Assembly: GCA_005888925.1 (NCBI GenBank)
Contig: VBCP01000467.1
Span: 1 to 5,637 of the forward strand
Source: Betaproteobacteria bacterium
Lineage (GTDB): Bacteria; Pseudomonadota; Gammaproteobacteria; Burkholderiales; SG8-39
Direction: 5' to 3'
Length of the DNA stretch: 5,637 bases
Below are positions 5,187 through 5,637 of this stretch, piece after piece (position 1 is the stretch's first letter; each line of letters starts with the position of its first letter). The notes under the pieces are model-generated. The model saw only the letters and a list, made by a program, of their open reading frames with translations, searched no databases and was not told where the DNA came from. Both the position numbers and the translations under genes were made by a program.

Positions 5187-5637
5187 ATGAAAACGTCCAC
5201 CTTCGCTCTCATCATCGGTATCGCCTATCTCGGCGCCGGCATCCTCGGACTGATACCCGCCGCGCTCGTGCCGCCGCCGATCGACGCCCCGCCGACCAAC
5301 TTCACCCTGCTCTACGGCTATCTGCTGGGGCTCTTCCCGGTGAACCTGCTGCATAGCCTGGTGCATATCGTGATCGGCGCGTGGGGCATCTCGGCCTGGT
5401 CCGGCCGCTCGAGCAGCATCAGCTTCGCGCGCGGCCTCGCCATCCTCTACGGCGCGCTCGCCGTGCTGGGCATGTTCCCGCTGCTCAACACCGCCATGGG
5501 CATGATCCCGATCCACGGCAACGACGTCTGGCTGCACGGCATCACCGCCGTGGTCGCCGCCTACTTCGGCTGGCGCCAGCCGGCGGGAATCTCCGAGCGC
5601 CGTCACATCCTCGGCGACCGCCGCCAGCGCATGTTCC
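5187..5637 (+). CDS. DUF4383 family membrane protein (3' end cut by the window)
   Basis: 150 residues are visible with no stop before the right edge. It begins MKTSTFALIIGIAYLGAGIL. Four hydrophobic segments lie at about 4-28, 41-70, 82-103 and 112-129, giving a four-helix inner-membrane protein. NLLHSLVHIVIGAWGI in the second segment and GMIPIHGNDVWLHGITAVVAAYFG at the fourth match the DUF4383 signature (H-x-x-x-G helix and a polar loop ending D-x-WLH). The family has no known biochemical role and often neighbours stress genes. The visible part already covers the usual family domain, and the tail after GWRQP is charged and cytoplasmic, so probably only a short end is missing. GAGG (5177-5180) precedes the ATG, which is one base past the previous stop. 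Confidence 0.85.
   Translation, partial: MKTSTFALIIGIAYLGAGILGLIPAALVPPPIDAPPTNFTLLYGYLLGLFPVNLLHSLVHIVIGAWGISAWSGRSSSISFARGLAILYGALAVLGMFPLLNTAMGMIPIHGNDVWLHGITAVVAAYFGWRQPAGISERRHILGDRRQRMF

Noticed and set aside
1..5637. CRISPR array, tRNA, rRNA, transposase or phage genes
   Set aside because: No regularly spaced repeats, tRNA-like cloverleaf, rRNA sequence or mobile-element protein was seen on either strand.

Overview
The window is high-GC bacterial DNA with tightly packed genes and strong GC bias at third codon positions. The protein types (a CsbD protein starting MNWD, a DUF1328/UPF0391 small membrane protein, a bacterioferritin-like protein, Ku, a BON protein, a DUF4383 membrane protein and a PAS/receiver regulator) suggest a proteobacterium, most likely a Betaproteobacterium of Burkholderiales type. 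That assignment is inferred from remembered family resemblance and not from any marker gene. No rRNA, tRNA, CRISPR array, insertion sequence or phage gene was seen.

Layout: two minus-strand genes fill the left side. The first is the 5' part of a csbD-like stress gene, running off the left edge. The second is a PAS / degenerate DHp / receiver protein whose histidine-kinase core looks cut out. A 171-bp divergent intergenic region (1318-1488) follows. From 1489 to the right edge there are eight plus-strand genes with gaps of at most 12 bp, or 1- to 4-base start/stop overlaps, so they are very probably one operon. In order they are a 54-aa DUF1328 membrane peptide, a secreted Lys/Ala/Glu-rich protein with two C-x10-C modules, a ferritin-like di-iron protein, Ku (DNA end joining), a Gfo/Idh/MocA oxidoreductase lacking its EKP segment, a periplasmic BON protein, an 80-aa DUF2188-like protein, and a DUF4383 membrane protein cut by the right edge.

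How they may work together: the operon joins envelope proteins (DUF1328, Cys-repeat protein, BON, DUF4383) with iron sequestration (ferritin) and double-strand-break repair (Ku), which looks like a starvation, desiccation or oxidative-stress survival cassette. Two sequences closely matching the sigma-54 (RpoN) -24/-12 promoter lie in the only two non-coding gaps. One is upstream of csbD and one upstream of the eight-gene operon, each at a sensible distance from the start codon. This suggests a sigma-54-controlled stress regulon with the PAS-receiver protein between its two arms. No sigma-54 activator is encoded in the window.

Main oddities: (1) the paired sigma-54-like promoters; (2) a sensor protein that keeps PAS, DHp helices and receiver but has Ala at the His position and no ATPase domain; (3) a Gfo/Idh/MocA protein with an in-frame loss of about 20-25 residues covering the catalytic EKP motif; (4) Ku embedded in an envelope/iron stress operon with no ligD in view.
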